DNA of 13,766 nucleotides from an uncultured Oscillospiraceae bacterium (GTDB lineage: Bacteria > Bacillota > Clostridia > Oscillospirales > Oscillospiraceae), in the NCBI GenBank assembly GCA_904398675.1, contig CAJFPI010000086.1, positions 1 to 13,766 on the forward strand. Reading direction: 5' to 3'. Of this stretch, positions 13,623 to 13,766 are shown piece by piece. The stretch's first letter is position 1. The number at the start of each line of letters is the position of its first letter. The translations under genes were made by a program, and so were the position numbers. Under the pieces are notes generated by a model. It was given only the letters and a program-made list of their open reading frames with translations, ran no database searches and had not been told where the DNA came from.

Positions 13623-13651
13623 TTGCTTTTCCGGCCGGAACCACATATAAT
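13623..13651 (+). promoter_or_regulatory. Sigma-A type promoter for the right-edge gene
   Basis: The -35 box is TTGCTT (13623-13628) and the -10 box is a perfect TATAAT (13646-13651), with the ideal 17-base spacer. Transcription would begin near 13658, leaving a leader of under 30 bases before the ATG at 13685. It lies downstream of the strong terminator, so this gene has its own control. Confidence 0.75.
13629..13640. promoter_or_regulatory. Perfect palindrome in the promoter spacer, candidate operator
   Basis: TTCCGGCCGGAA is a 12-base perfect palindrome starting right after the -35 box and ending 5 bases before the -10 box. A bound dimer would block polymerase. As the gene downstream looks like a helix-turn-helix protein, autoregulation is a natural guess. 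Confidence 0.5.
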
Positions 13652-13684
13652 GGCACTTAGATTTTTTGTTGTGAGGTTTCAGCC

Positions 13685-13766
13685 ATGGGGAGAGCATCCA
13701 CGAAAGAGAATAAGAATATCTATCAGAAGACCCGGGAGGCGCTGCATCTGACCCGTGAGGCCGCCG
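13685..13766 (+). CDS. Helix-turn-helix (XRE-like) protein, N-terminal fragment, cut by window end
   Basis: Only the first 27 codons are visible: they begin MGRASTKENKN and continue through a segment ending LHLTREAA. This start resembles, from memory, small XRE-type regulators of gut Clostridia that open with MGRASTKENK and a 'Y-x-x-x-REALxLTRE' first helix. GAGG (13673-13676) is 8 bases before the ATG, and a good promoter with a palindrome in its spacer lies just upstream. The recognition helix lies beyond the window, so the DNA-binding role is a resemblance call. It is separated from the catabolic locus by a strong terminator and is probably unrelated to it. Confidence 0.65.
   Translation, partial: MGRASTKENKNIYQKTREALHLTREAA

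Noticed and set aside
13393..13650. 85-codon + strand frame after the locus, and a 184-codon - strand frame covering 13143-13697
   Set aside because: The first begins inside the terminator hairpin and runs through the right-hand promoter. The second overlaps the MalY-type gene end and the terminator. Neither has a ribosome site or protein-like composition.

Overview
The window looks like chromosome from a GC-rich, anaerobic Clostridia bacterium, most likely a gut member of the Oscillospiraceae (Flavonifractor/Intestinimonas-like). That placement is inferred from strong AAGGAGG-type ribosome binding sites, high GC, oxygen-labile Fe-S dehydratases of clostridial type, and the style of the small XRE-like gene at the right edge. 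No tRNA, rRNA, CRISPR, transposase or attachment site was seen.

Ten complete genes lie on the + strand from 197 to 13329, closely spaced, and end at a textbook Rho-independent terminator at 13385-13419. In order they are: an ornithine cyclodeaminase/mu-crystallin (OCD) family enzyme (197-1228); a lipoprotein solute-binding protein of the peptide/opine/nickel type (1337-2911); two permeases (3090-4091, 4075-4992); two ATPases (5005-5988, 5985-6932); a second, diverged OCD-family enzyme (6981-8003); a fused beta-alpha iron-sulfur L-serine dehydratase-like protein (8009-9571); a UPF0597/CyuA L-cysteine-desulfidase-like protein (9877-11178); a GntR/FCD regulator (11320-12036); and a MalY/PatB-type PLP C-S lyase/aminotransferase (12121-13329). 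After the terminator, a separate promoter with a palindrome in its spacer drives a gene cut off by the window end (from 13685).

Taken together this reads as one uptake-and-degradation locus. A complete Dpp/Opp-type importer brings in a small amino-acid-like compound. Two imine-handling NAD-type enzymes and three different beta-eliminating lyases (two Fe-S, one PLP) then act on it, under a local GntR regulator. The lyase families make pyruvate and ammonia from beta-substituted alanines.

The notable point is that several enzymes depart from their families at conserved positions. Both OCD paralogues lack the cyclodeaminase aspartate. The serine dehydratase-like protein lacks the SSSHT histidine and the GHGTD motif. 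The CyuA-like protein has GCTGP instead of GCTEP. This suggests a substrate other than ornithine, serine or free cysteine. An opine-like, ketimine-forming or thioether amino acid is one guess. The exact substrate cannot be read from the sequence.

Non-coding stretches: 1-196 holds an AT-rich dyad, an orphan Shine-Dalgarno and a short direct repeat. 2912-3089 holds three consecutive hairpins between the binding protein and the permeases. 9572-9876 (305 bases) holds a strong hairpin and a possible Cys-containing leader peptide. 11179-11319 shows nothing convincing. 13420-13684 holds a direct repeat and the right-hand promoter.
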